From Brevibacterium jeotgali (GTDB taxonomy: Bacteria > Actinomycetota > Actinomycetes > Actinomycetales > Brevibacteriaceae): a stretch of DNA of 64,000 bases. This document shows, in pieces, positions 9,066-16,271 of this stretch. Each line of letters begins with the position of its first letter. The stretch's first letter is position 1. Made by a program: the position numbers and the translations under genes. The notes under the pieces are model-generated. The model had not been told where the DNA came from and searched no databases. It saw only the letters and a program-made list of their open reading frames with translations. The stretch lies in contig NZ_FXZM01000004.1 of assembly GCF_900169175.1 (NCBI RefSeq), positions 62,001 through 126,000 on the forward strand. The letters run 5' to 3'.

Positions 9066-9314
9066 ATGAAGGCGCCGGAAGTCCGCAAAATCACCATACA
9101 GGTAGACAACACCCTGGCTGTCGACGGTGGCGACGCGGCTTTCATCTCAGCCTTCGACCGCCCAATTGTCCGGTACGGCATTGTGGTTCACTTGGATAGT
9201 ATTGCAGATTCGGAACGTGGAAGTCTGGAGACAGTTGCTTTGCACGAGGTCATCGAGAGTCAGTCCCTACACAAGATGCTTCGCGAATTCGATGATCGCG
9301 GGGGTTCATCGTGA
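9066..9314 (+). CDS. Small protein of unknown function
   Basis: An 82-residue protein, not recognised. It begins MKAPEVRKITIQVDNTL, alternates hydrophobic residues like a small alpha/beta domain, and contains no membrane segment. Its stop codon overlaps the GTG of the next gene (GTGA), so the two are probably co-translated. Codon use is less GC-biased than in the chromosomal genes after 13 kb, consistent with acquired DNA. Confidence 0.6.
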   Translation: MKAPEVRKITIQVDNTLAVDGGDAAFISAFDRPIVRYGIVVHLDSIADSERGSLETVALHEVIESQSLHKMLREFDDRGGSS

Positions 9315-10162
9315 ACGGGCTGTTTGTACTGCTCATAGTTGCCGCAGTGCTTCTAACAACGTTGGTGGCCGCCAACAACTCGAAATCGACGCGTGCTGCC
9401 CGTGAGGGTCTCGCTGTTCAGCGTGAAAGAGAGGAGCTCGCTGCCTCCATCGAGGGTCTCGAGCGTGAGCTGGAAGTGGGTGATCACTCACCAGAAATGA
9501 AGGCGGAAGCCGCCAGCCGCGCCAAGCGGAACCGGGAAGTAGCGCGAAGGGCCGAGGCGGAGCGGGAAGCGTCCCGGCAAGCCGCGGCGGATCGAGCGGC
9601 TGTTAGGCAAGCCGAGGCTGAAGCTGCGCGGATTGCTGGCCTAAGCGCCGAGGAGCGAGAGATTGAGGCTAGAGCGCAGAGGATCATGCGCCGCGCTGCA
9701 CGTCCTGAGGCTGCATGCCTCGAGGCTGCTCGAAGATCTGCCAAAGAGGAAATCAAACACCGCGCATCGTCGGAGTACCTTGAGAAGGGCCTTGCAGCCA
9801 CGGACCGCCTGAAGGGCCGCGAGTTGCACCCTGTGGAGACTCGGATGTTTGATGTCGAACAAGAAATAGTCGAGTCAATTTTAGCGGGATCTGAGGCAGA
9901 TAGTAGGCAAAGAGCACTCGCGTACATCAATGCCAGGACTGTCGAACTGCAACGGGACCTTGTACGCCATCAGGAAAACTTGGCACGCTATAGGAGAGCG
10001 CACGAGGCCACAGAGTACGACTCCAGCTCGGGTCAGGCTCAGTACTTTCGTCAGCGCCGTGACACTGTCGGCGAGCAGATCGATGCCCTTGAGGCCAAAC
10101 TGCGAGGCGTCGCGCGTGTCCAAGGGAAAATGCGGCAGATGATGGCTGATGAGGGCGGCTAG
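9311..10162 (+). CDS. Membrane-anchored coiled-coil protein, unknown function
   Basis: A 283-residue protein. Residues 3-21 form one hydrophobic anchor, and nearly everything after it is a long charged helix rich in Ala, Arg and Glu (coiled coil about 35-125 and again 205-275). A break around residues 125-200 contains YLEKGLAATDRLKG. The GTG start overlaps the stop of the 82-residue gene, so they form a two-gene unit. No enzymatic motif is visible. It could be a scaffold, an envelope-attached sensor or part of a small accessory system with the 82-residue protein. Nothing in the sequence decides between these. Confidence 0.6.
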   Translation: MNGLFVLLIVAAVLLTTLVAANNSKSTRAAREGLAVQREREELAASIEGLERELEVGDHSPEMKAEAASRAKRNREVARRAEAEREASRQAAADRAAVRQAEAEAARIAGLSAEEREIEARAQRIMRRAARPEAACLEAARRSAKEEIKHRASSEYLEKGLAATDRLKGRELHPVETRMFDVEQEIVESILAGSEADSRQRALAYINARTVELQRDLVRHQENLARYRRAHEATEYDSSSGQAQYFRQRRDTVGEQIDALEAKLRGVARVQGKMRQMMADEGG

Positions 10163-10394
10163 CGGTAGACAAACCGAATGTGTCTGCCAGTCAAGCGGTC
10201 AATGCTGGTGGCTCTGCGGGCATCCGTCTCGTCGTGACGATGTTCGTCGCTCGATTCTTCGCCCGTTACATTCATTGGTAGGTCCTCAACGGAGGATCTG
10301 GTCGCTGGCCCTGGTATGGCTTTCTTGCCCTGTCACTCGATGATCCGGGGGGGGTGTTGCCGCCAGGAGTCCAGGACGCGCGTTGACTGCTGAT

Positions 10395-10419
10395 TGAAGC
10401 GCCCTGGGTTCCGTTCCGA
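10395..10419 (+). repeat. IS3 left terminal inverted repeat
   Basis: Begins TGAAGCGCCCTGGGTTCC. It matches the reverse complement of 13021-13045 at 23 of 25 positions. Confidence 0.9.
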
Positions 10420-10444
10420 GTCTCTCCCGAAGGAGAATCGGAAC

Positions 10445-10759
10445 ATGCCCAAGAAGTTCAGCCCAGAGCTCCGTGATCGTGCGGTCCGCATGGTCTACGA
10501 CCGGCACGCCCTCGAAGGTGGCCCCAGAGCGCAGTCGATCCGTGCCGTCGCGCCTCAGCTCGGCGTCGGCGAGGAGACCCTGCGGATCTGGTGCAATCGC
10601 TACGGCCCCGCCGAAGGAACGTCCCGCCCGCAGGATTCGCTCGAGGAGGAGAACCTCCGGCTGCGGCACGAGCTTGCCGAGGCGCGCCGTGCGAACGAGA
10701 TCCTGAAGAAGGCATCAGCGTTTTTCGCAGCGGAGCTCGACCGCCCCACGACGAAATGA
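10445..10759 (+). CDS. IS3-family transposase OrfA
   Basis: A 104-residue helix-turn-helix protein. It has MPKKFSPELRDRAVRMV at the N-terminus, the HTH around residues 25-55 (VAPQLGVGEETLRIW) and a leucine-zipper-like C-terminus (EEENLRLRHELAEARRANEI). It binds the IS ends and forms the N-terminal half of the OrfAB fusion. ATG 10445 is chosen over the upstream in-frame codon at 10394 because it lies behind GAAGGAG and gives the standard family N-terminus. The stop at 10757-10759 overlaps the orfB ATG. Confidence 0.9.
   Translation: MPKKFSPELRDRAVRMVYDRHALEGGPRAQSIRAVAPQLGVGEETLRIWCNRYGPAEGTSRPQDSLEEENLRLRHELAEARRANEILKKASAFFAAELDRPTTK
10720..10726 (+). other. Candidate programmed -1 frameshift site G TTT TTC
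   Basis: OrfA reads TTT TTC in frame here, and orfB lies in the -1 frame and is open across this point. Slippage would fuse OrfA to OrfB, as is standard for IS3 elements. Confidence 0.6.
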
Positions 10760-11454
10760 TCCGGTTCATCGACGTGCACCGTGATCAGTTCGGGGTCGAG
10801 GCCATCTGCTGCGTGCTCAGCGCGACAGATTGTGGGTTCCTCACCTCCCGCGGCTATCGAGCCGCGAAGCAGCGCCCGAGCTCTGCCCGGGCCCTCCGCG
10901 ACGAGGTGCTGATTGGTGAGATCCGAAGGATCCACGCCGAGAACTACGGCGTCTACCGGTATCGCAAGATGCACCAGGCGATGCGCCGGGCCGGTTGGGA
11001 CATCGGCCGGGACCAGACTGCTCGGTTGATGAAAGTAGTTTGTCTGGAAGGGGTTCGCCGTGGCCGCGAAGCGCTCACGACTACCCCCTCGGGAGTACCC
11101 GATCGTCGTCCTGACCTGGTTGAACGGGACTTCACTGCACTTGGGCCGAACCATCTCTGGGTCGCGGACATTACCTACGTTCGCATGCCAACCGGGTTCT
11201 GCTATACCGCGTTCATCACGGAGGTGTGCACCCGTCGGCTTGTCGGCTGGGCCGTCGCGGCCAGCCTCCACACCGAGGCACTGCCGCTGCAGGCTCTCGA
11301 GCACGCGCTGCTGAGCACCCGCGCCGAGGCCTCCAGCAGCGGCCTGGTCCATCACAGCGACCGCGGCAGTCAGTACGTCTCGTTGGCCTACTCGGACGCG
11401 CTGATCACCGCCGGCGTCAAAGCATCCGTCGGCACCGTCGGCGACAGTTACGAC
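10756..11454 (+). pseudogene. IS3 transposase OrfB, 5' part (interrupted)
   Basis: This encodes about 233 residues of the DDE integrase-type transposase: MIRFIDVHRDQFGVE, the RRIHAENYGVYRYRKMH segment, the first Asp in WVADITYV and the second Asp in HHSDRGSQY. The frame runs into foreign sequence after GDSYD, just before the conserved NALAE helix that carries the catalytic Glu. The rest of the gene resumes at 12803. OrfB is therefore inactive unless the insert is precisely removed. It overlaps orfA by ATGA. Confidence 0.88.
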
Positions 11455-11715
11455 TGTCAGTCTCTTTCTACCCGGTTCCGCAAGGATTGGGGAGTCCCGG
11501 CCGACGCGGTCTGACCCTTGCTTACGATTGGCCCGCAGGGTGCCTTTGCGTTGATCTGTCGACCGTCCGGCCGGGCACGCAGCAAGCGCTGCCGCCGGAT
11601 CGGGCGTGACCTAATAGGAGCCTGGAGCAGCATGTCGAGAGCGTCCCCGTGACAGTCCTGTCCACCCGCCGGCGACAGCGTGAGACCACGCTAACCGTCA
11701 AAGGAGACAGGCACC
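11455..11715 (+). ncRNA. Candidate bridge-RNA-encoding left-end region of the IS110 element
   Basis: This 261-bp non-coding left end lies between the element boundary and the recombinase start. Established knowledge: elements of this subgroup express from this segment a structured bridge RNA whose two loops pair with target and donor DNA. Several short GC-rich inverted repeats are visible (for example around 11560-11600), but no full fold was computed. The last bases hold AAAGGAGA, the ribosome site of the recombinase. Confidence 0.5.
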
Positions 11716-12786
11716 ATGAGCACACTCGAAACCGTCCACTCCGGGCACGTCGTCATCGGCGTCGATACCCATAAGCACATCCACGTCGCCGCCGTGCTCG
11801 ACACCATCGGCGGCATCCTCGCTACCCTCACCGTCCCCACCGATTCCGGCGGTTTCAAGCAGCTTCTCAGCTGGGCGGACTCGTTCGGAAAGATCCTCGC
11901 GTTCGGCATCGAGGGCACCGGCTCCTACGGCGCCACCCTCACCTCCTTCCTGCGCCGACACGGACACAAGGTCGTCGAAGCCGGACGCCCTGACCGCCGC
12001 CAGCGGCGCATGGACGGGAAATCCGACACCCTCGACGCGGAAAACGCCGCCCGCTCCGTGCTCGCGGGGTTCGCGACGGTCATCCCGAAGACCGCGGACA
12101 GCGGCGTCGAGATGATCAGGCAGCTCAAGATCGCGCACGATTCGGCGGTGACCGACCGCTCCGCGGCGATGATCTCGATGAAAGCGATGCTCGTCCACGC
12201 CGACGACACACTGCGCCGAGAGACGAACCGGATGACGCCGATTAAGCTTGCTCGCCACCTCGCAGCGCTGCGTCCTCGGAACCTCGAGACGCCCTCAGAC
12301 TCTCTCCGCCATTCGCTGCGGTCCCTGGCCCGCAGATGGCAACATCTGGACAGCGAGGCCAAGGAACTCAGGGAGTCGATCGAGGCGCTCGTCCTTCGCA
12401 CCGCACCGCAATTGCTGGAGCAGTTCGGCATCGGCGTCGATACCGCAGCCGAGATCCTGATCGTCGCCGGCGACAACCCCGAGCGGATCCACTCCGAAGC
12501 CGCATTCGCGAAGCTTGCCGGCATCAGCCCCGTCCCAACCGGGTCCGGGATGACCAGCGGTCGACACCGCATCAACCATGGTGGGCACCGGCATCTGAAC
12601 GCCGCGATCTACCGCACCGTGATCGTCCGGATGAGATTCCACGAGCCGACCATCGCCTACGTCGCCCGTCGGACCGCTGAAGGCAAGACCAAGCGCGACA
12701 TCATCCGTTGCCTGAAGCGGTACGTCATCCGCGAGGTCTACCACCTCATCAAGGTCAACCCCCGCACCGGCGAGATCGCAAGTTGA
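11716..12786 (+). CDS. IS110-family DEDD recombinase/transposase
   Basis: A 356-residue protein. The N-terminal RuvC-like DEDD domain is visible as D17 (GVDTHKH), E66 (GIEGTGSYG), D104 and D107 (KSDTLDAENAA). The C-terminal Tnp domain begins near residue 235 (GIGVDTAAEILIVAG) and carries the serine-containing TGSGMTSGRHR loop (S277) and GGHRHLNAAIY. Both halves look complete, so this enzyme may be active, unlike the IS3 transposase it interrupts. ATG 11716 follows AAAGGAGA with suitable spacing. It acts with the element's own RNA to recombine DNA. Confidence 0.93.
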   Translation: MSTLETVHSGHVVIGVDTHKHIHVAAVLDTIGGILATLTVPTDSGGFKQLLSWADSFGKILAFGIEGTGSYGATLTSFLRRHGHKVVEAGRPDRRQRRMDGKSDTLDAENAARSVLAGFATVIPKTADSGVEMIRQLKIAHDSAVTDRSAAMISMKAMLVHADDTLRRETNRMTPIKLARHLAALRPRNLETPSDSLRHSLRSLARRWQHLDSEAKELRESIEALVLRTAPQLLEQFGIGVDTAAEILIVAGDNPERIHSEAAFAKLAGISPVPTGSGMTSGRHRINHGGHRHLNAAIYRTVIVRMRFHEPTIAYVARRTAEGKTKRDIIRCLKRYVIREVYHLIKVNPRTGEIAS

Positions 12787-12802
12787 CAACTATAGGAGCG
12801 TC

Positions 12803-13018
12803 AACGCCCTCGCCGAGACCGTCAACGGCCTCTACAAGGCCGAACTCATCCATCGCCACCGCACCTGGCCGACCGTCACCGCGGTCGAAATCGCGACTCT
12901 GGACTGGGTCAACTGGTGGAACACGAAGCGGCTCCACGAGGTACGCGACTACCGCACCCCGGCCGAAATCGAAGCGACCTACACTCAACCAAAGACGACC
13001 GCGTCCGCGACCGTCTAA
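12803..13018 (+). pseudogene. IS3 transposase OrfB, 3' part
   Basis: The continuation of orfB after the IS110 insert encodes NALAETVNGLYKAEL (with the catalytic Glu), then W-x2-WWNTKRLHE and YRTPAEIEATY, the usual IS3 C-terminus, ending at TAA 13016-13018. It has no start of its own. Confidence 0.9.
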
Positions 13019-13020
13019 CC

Positions 13021-13045
13021 ACGGAACGAAACCCAGGGCGCTTCA
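13021..13045 (-). repeat. IS3 right terminal inverted repeat
   Basis: Reverse complement of the left end with two mismatches. The chromosome resumes at 13046 inside aztD relic C. Confidence 0.9.
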
Positions 13046-13170
13046 GCGACAGTCGACCACGGCCTCGGCGCCGTTCTCCGCCTTCGTCAGGTCCACGAGG
13101 TGCATCGTCTGCCTCTGGCGCTCCGTTAGGTCGGCGAGCTCGTCGCTCACCGTGAATCGTTGGCGGCCAC
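13046..13170 (-). pseudogene. Fragment of aztD 3' region (relic C), cut by the IS3 right end
   Basis: It aligns with intact aztD bases about 13318-13440 at roughly 87% by eye. Shared blocks include tcgaccacggcctcggcg and ggtccacgaggtgcatcg. The alignment starts at the first bases after the IS3 end, so the true 3' end of this copy is missing. Only 37 bases separate it from the intact gene's stop codon. Confidence 0.8.
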
Positions 13171-13206
13171 CAAAGCTATTCGCTTAGTTTGCAGGGACGT
13201 CTAACC

Positions 13207-14550
13207 TCAGTGATTGTGCCCGTCGTGGCCGGCGTGCTCACCGTCGACCACCTCGCGTACCTCCGTCACCGCCCCACTCGCCACTGCTGTCTCATTCGGC
13301 ACCTGCGACAGCTCCACGGAGTCGACCACGGCCTCGGCGCCGTCCTCCGCCTTCGTGAGGTCCACGAGGTGCATCGTCTGCGTCTTTGGATCGGTGACGT
13401 AGGCGAGCTCGTCGCTCACGGTGATGTTCGGCATCGGCGTCTGCCATTCGGAAGGCTCCTCCCACTCCTCGGTGACCGGGACCTCGGCGGCGATCTCGCC
13501 CGACTCCTCGTCGATCACGCGCAGCGTGCCGTCGGTCCCGAGCACCAGGGCCTCGCCCTCCGGGCCGCGAGCCAGTGACCGGAACGAGTAGCTCGCCGGC
13601 AGATCGACGACTTCGATCGCACCTGACTCCGTGTCTGTGAGGCTGATGCGCGTGGGCCGCTCGAGCTCCGCGTCCGGATCCGTCTTGTAATCGCCCAGGA
13701 CCACCGGCGACTCCGGCGATCCCGCCTGGTTGCCGAGGCGGGCGTAGTCCTCGTCGGCATCCACGTGGGTGATCTCGTCACCGTCGACGATGACGATCCC
13801 GTTCTCGCAGCCCACCGTGATGACGCCGTCTGCAGCGACGGTTTCACCGTGCACGCCGGGGCAGTCGTCCGTCCGCACGATCTCCTCGCCGTCTTCGTCC
13901 TGGACGAGGACGGTGCTGCGGGACTCCTCGGTCCCCTCGGTGAGGACGACGCTTCCGTCCTCGCGGGGGACTGCGACGCCGTGGTGCGGGTCGGGCAGCG
14001 TCTGATCGTCGGACTCGATCGCGGTCGTCGCATCCAGCCCGCTCGGATCGAAGGTCTTCACCACACCGTCGCCGTCGAAGAACGCGGCGGCGATCCCGTC
14101 GTGGACGACCAGGTGGCCGGGGTGGCTCCCCTCGACCCGCTGATCGCTGAGCACCGGATCGGTCGTGTAGGAGTGGCTGTGGTCGCCGTGCGGCTCGGAC
14201 GACGTGCCGGTGTCCAGCAACCGGAACGAGTCGCCCTCCGTCAGGAAGAGGTGGCGGTCGTCGCCGGCCTGGTTGAGGCGGGTGAATCCCTGAGCGGGCA
14301 GGTCTGCCAGCTGTTCGCCGGTGATCCCGTCGAGGACCAGGATGCCGCCGTCGTAGGTGGCGGCGATGCGCGGGTTGGCGCCGGCGGCCTCGTGGGTCTC
14401 ACGGTCGGACGGGTCGATGGCGGGGGCGGAACCAGCCTCCGATTCCGGTGCGGAGCCCTGGCCGCAGCCGGCGAGCAGAGCGAGGGCGGAGACGGCGGCG
14501 AACGAGGCGAACGACCGAGCCGCCCGCGTGGATTTCTTCGATGTAGTCAT
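13207..14550 (-). CDS. aztD: AztD-like zinc metallochaperone lipoprotein
   Basis: A 447-residue exported lipoprotein. The N-terminus has a basic stretch, a hydrophobic run and the lipobox LAGC (Cys about residue 30). The rest is built from repeated beta strands (NPRIAATYDGGILVLD, VVLTEGTEESRSTVLVQDEDG, AYVTDPKTQTMHLVDL), consistent with a beta-propeller. The C-terminus is His-rich (HAGHDGHNH), a likely metal-binding tail. Established knowledge: AztD proteins deliver zinc to the AztABC importer outside the membrane. The importer genes are not in this window. ATG 14550 gives a proper signal peptide; the frame is open further upstream but without coding character. The name rests on overall resemblance, so a related secreted propeller is possible. 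Confidence 0.7.
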   Translation of the reverse strand: MTTSKKSTRAARSFASFAAVSALALLAGCGQGSAPESEAGSAPAIDPSDRETHEAAGANPRIAATYDGGILVLDGITGEQLADLPAQGFTRLNQAGDDRHLFLTEGDSFRLLDTGTSSEPHGDHSHSYTTDPVLSDQRVEGSHPGHLVVHDGIAAAFFDGDGVVKTFDPSGLDATTAIESDDQTLPDPHHGVAVPREDGSVVLTEGTEESRSTVLVQDEDGEEIVRTDDCPGVHGETVAADGVITVGCENGIVIVDGDEITHVDADEDYARLGNQAGSPESPVVLGDYKTDPDAELERPTRISLTDTESGAIEVVDLPASYSFRSLARGPEGEALVLGTDGTLRVIDEESGEIAAEVPVTEEWEEPSEWQTPMPNITVSDELAYVTDPKTQTMHLVDLTKAEDGAEAVVDSVELSQVPNETAVASGAVTEVREVVDGEHAGHDGHNH

Positions 14551-14556
14551 GCAGGC

Positions 14557-14587
14557 ATATAACTCGCTGACCAGGAACATTGTCATA
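14557..14587 (-). promoter_or_regulatory. Possible promoter of aztD
   Basis: On the minus strand a TTATAT -10 hexamer (14557-14562) lies 6 bases before the ATG, so the transcript would be leaderless. A TATGACAATG block (14578-14587) overlaps the expected -35 and faintly resembles one half of an actinobacterial Zur box. Confidence 0.35.
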
Positions 14588-14682
14588 GGCGGATATGTAG
14601 ATACGCGCATGTGGCCGCGCCGTCGGCTGATAGCGTCGGTCACCCGCCGTCGGCCGTTCGTCCTACACACCAGAAGGCTCCT

Positions 14683-14862
14683 ATGCTCCGATTCTTCCTC
14701 GCCGCGCTGGTCGCCCTGGCGATCAACCTGATCATGGACCTCGGCTTCGACGCGCCCCTGCTGCTCCGGTGGGCGGTCGCGATCCTCGGGGCCGTGATCA
14801 CTGTCCAGGTGTTTATGCGCTTCACACGCACGAGGGAGGGCGACCCGACGACGGGTTCCTGA
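14683..14862 (+). CDS. Small two-helix membrane protein
   Basis: A 59-residue protein with two hydrophobic segments (about 3-17 and 24-45) and a charged C-terminus (RFTRTREGDPTTG). ATG 14683 follows AGAAGG at a normal distance; an in-frame codon at 14611 would add a non-hydrophobic tail with no ribosome site. It is divergent from aztD. No family is recognised. Confidence 0.6.
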   Translation: MLRFFLAALVALAINLIMDLGFDAPLLLRWAVAILGAVITVQVFMRFTRTREGDPTTGS

Positions 14863-15051
14863 CGTCACCGGCAGTCGTCGCTCGCTCCCACTCGGGACAG
14901 CGCGAACCGGCCGGCATCGCCGACACTCTCCCGTCACCGACTGTTCGCCGCGCGGGAAGATGCGACGAGCCTCACGTGCTAGCGTCGAATGCATCGTCGC
15001 ACCAGAGCTCCCTCTGGTGCACTGCCGGATCATTCACCGAGGTGCCGCCGC

Positions 15052-15645
15052 ATGTCCCGACTGCAGAGAATCACCGTATCCGCGCTCTCCCTCGGACTGG
15101 TCAGTCTGCTGGGCGCCTGCTCGCTGGGCGGATCGGACACCGACGCCGAGGCGCAGGAGACCGCCGCTGCCCAGCAGTCCGGCGGTGGGGAGGGTGAGCA
15201 GGGCGAGGGATCGCCTGGATCTGCGGGTCTCGATCCGAACAACCTCCCAGACCCGATTTCCAGCCAAGAGGTCCCCGCGACGGTCGAAGGCGACCCGGAC
15301 GCCACGATGACCATCGACTTCTACGGACTCGAGCGCAACGGTGAGACGCTCGTCGGCCAGTTCGGGTTCACGGTGAACGCCGATTCCGACAGGCCGCGGT
15401 GGCTCTATCACTACCTGAGCGACAGCGGCTGGCATCCGTACCTGCTCGATACGCAGAACCTGCGGAAGCACTCGGTGATCGGCGACACGCACTCAAGGGC
15501 TCAGACGGCTTATCAAGGGGCGAAGTTCGCGCCCGGCCAGACGTTCTACGCGTTCGCCGTCTTCGCTGCTCCTGAGGATGCGGACTCGGTCTCCGTGTTG
15601 GCCGTCGAAGGCGCGTCCCTCGTCACGGACGTCCCGGTTCCGTGA
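15052..15645 (+). CDS. Secreted lipoprotein of unknown function, paired with an OmpA-domain protein
   Basis: A 197-residue protein starting MSRLQRITVSALSLG, with a lipobox (LLGAC, Cys about 22) and an acidic Gly/Glu/Ser-rich linker to about residue 60. The folded domain contains WLYHYLSDSGWHPYLLD and ends in a beta-rich FYAFAVFAAPEDADSVS stretch. ATG 15052 is preferred over the codon at 14989 because only it places the signal peptide at the N-terminus. Its stop overlaps the start of the OmpA-domain gene, so the two products are probably made together and may act together at the cell wall. The domain family is not recognised. Confidence 0.7.
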   Translation: MSRLQRITVSALSLGLVSLLGACSLGGSDTDAEAQETAAAQQSGGGEGEQGEGSPGSAGLDPNNLPDPISSQEVPATVEGDPDATMTIDFYGLERNGETLVGQFGFTVNADSDRPRWLYHYLSDSGWHPYLLDTQNLRKHSVIGDTHSRAQTAYQGAKFAPGQTFYAFAVFAAPEDADSVSVLAVEGASLVTDVPVP

Positions 15646-16241
15646 TGCTCGCGCACTCTGCAGGACGGTCTCCCCGCTCCCTGCCCCTGCGCGCACTAGC
15701 GGTGTCAGCCGCCGTCGCTGCGGGCCTGGTGGCATCCGCCCCGGCGGAGGCGACCGACGTGCCGACGCCGGACGATTTCACGAACCCAGACCCGTCACTG
15801 CTGCGGGACAGCGTCGTCGATCTGGACCCCAACATCGTCGACCTCGACGAGAACGTCGAAGAGGCTGAGACGACGGAGTCTTCCGGCAGCGGCGCGGTCA
15901 TCACCCTGGCTACGGACATCCTGTTCGAGTTCGACTCCGCGGAGCTGAGCAGTCAGGCTGCAGTCCGCATCGCAGAAATCGCCGACGACATCCCGACCGG
16001 CTCGGACGTCACCGTTGCGGGCCACACGGATTCGAAGGGCGAGGACTCCTACAACCAGTCATTGTCGGAGGAGCGTGCGGACGCCGTCGCCGAGGTCCTG
16101 GCCGAGGCCGCGGATGATCTCGAGATCGAGGCCGAGGGCTTCGGTGAGTCGGAGCCTGTCGCCTCGAACGGCACAGAAGCTGAGGACGATCCCGAAGGCC
16201 GGGCGGAGAACCGTCGTGTGGAGATCCACTACGAGGACTGA
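15645..16241 (+). CDS. OmpA-family peptidoglycan-binding protein
   Basis: About 198 residues. The signal peptide runs to ASAPAEA (about residue 36), an acidic linker follows, then a C-terminal OmpA-like domain: ILFEFDSAELS, VAGHTDSKGEDSYNQSLSEERADAV and the closing RAENRRVEIHY. The Asp and Arg that grip diaminopimelate (in HTDSKG and NRRVEI) are present. It should anchor non-covalently to peptidoglycan outside the membrane. ATG 15645 overlaps the upstream TGA; GTG 15642 is an alternative. It forms a translationally coupled pair with the lipoprotein before it. Confidence 0.85.
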   Translation: MLAHSAGRSPRSLPLRALAVSAAVAAGLVASAPAEATDVPTPDDFTNPDPSLLRDSVVDLDPNIVDLDENVEEAETTESSGSGAVITLATDILFEFDSAELSSQAAVRIAEIADDIPTGSDVTVAGHTDSKGEDSYNQSLSEERADAVAEVLAEAADDLEIEAEGFGESEPVASNGTEAEDDPEGRAENRRVEIHYED

Positions 16242-16271
16242 GGTACGAGGACTGAAGCGGCGGGCTGATCG

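Larger units (their letters stand above)
11455..12802 (+). mobile_element. IS110-family element inserted in IS3 orfB
   Basis: Joining 11454 to 12803 restores an uninterrupted IS3 reading frame (GDSYD followed by NALAETVNGLYKAEL). This defines a 1348-bp insert, with a one-base ambiguity because a C occurs on both sides. There are no terminal inverted repeats and no target duplication, as expected for IS110. The layout is a long 5' non-coding segment (261 bp), a DEDD recombinase gene and a very short 3' tail (16 bp), which is the IS110-subgroup layout rather than IS1111. Confidence 0.88.
10395..13045 (+). mobile_element. IS3-family insertion sequence, interrupted by an IS110-family element
   Basis: The ends are 25-bp imperfect inverted repeats (10395-10419 and 13021-13045, 2 mismatches) starting TGAAGCGCCCTGGG. 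Removing the 1348-bp insert leaves about 1.30 kb, typical for IS3. It carries orfA, a -1 frameshift site and orfB, with orfB cut in two. The bases flanking the ends differ (GAT on the left, GCG on the right), so no 3-bp target duplication is seen. The right end abuts aztD relic C directly. The 232 bases before the left end (10163-10394) hold nothing recognisable. Confidence 0.9.

Noticed and set aside
14570-14590. Zur box upstream of aztD
   Set aside because: Only one half-site is recognisable; not palindromic enough to call.
13207-15033. 608-codon version of the aztD frame
   Set aside because: The first 161 codons lie over the small membrane gene and the promoter region and would bury the signal peptide; ATG 14550 is the sensible start.
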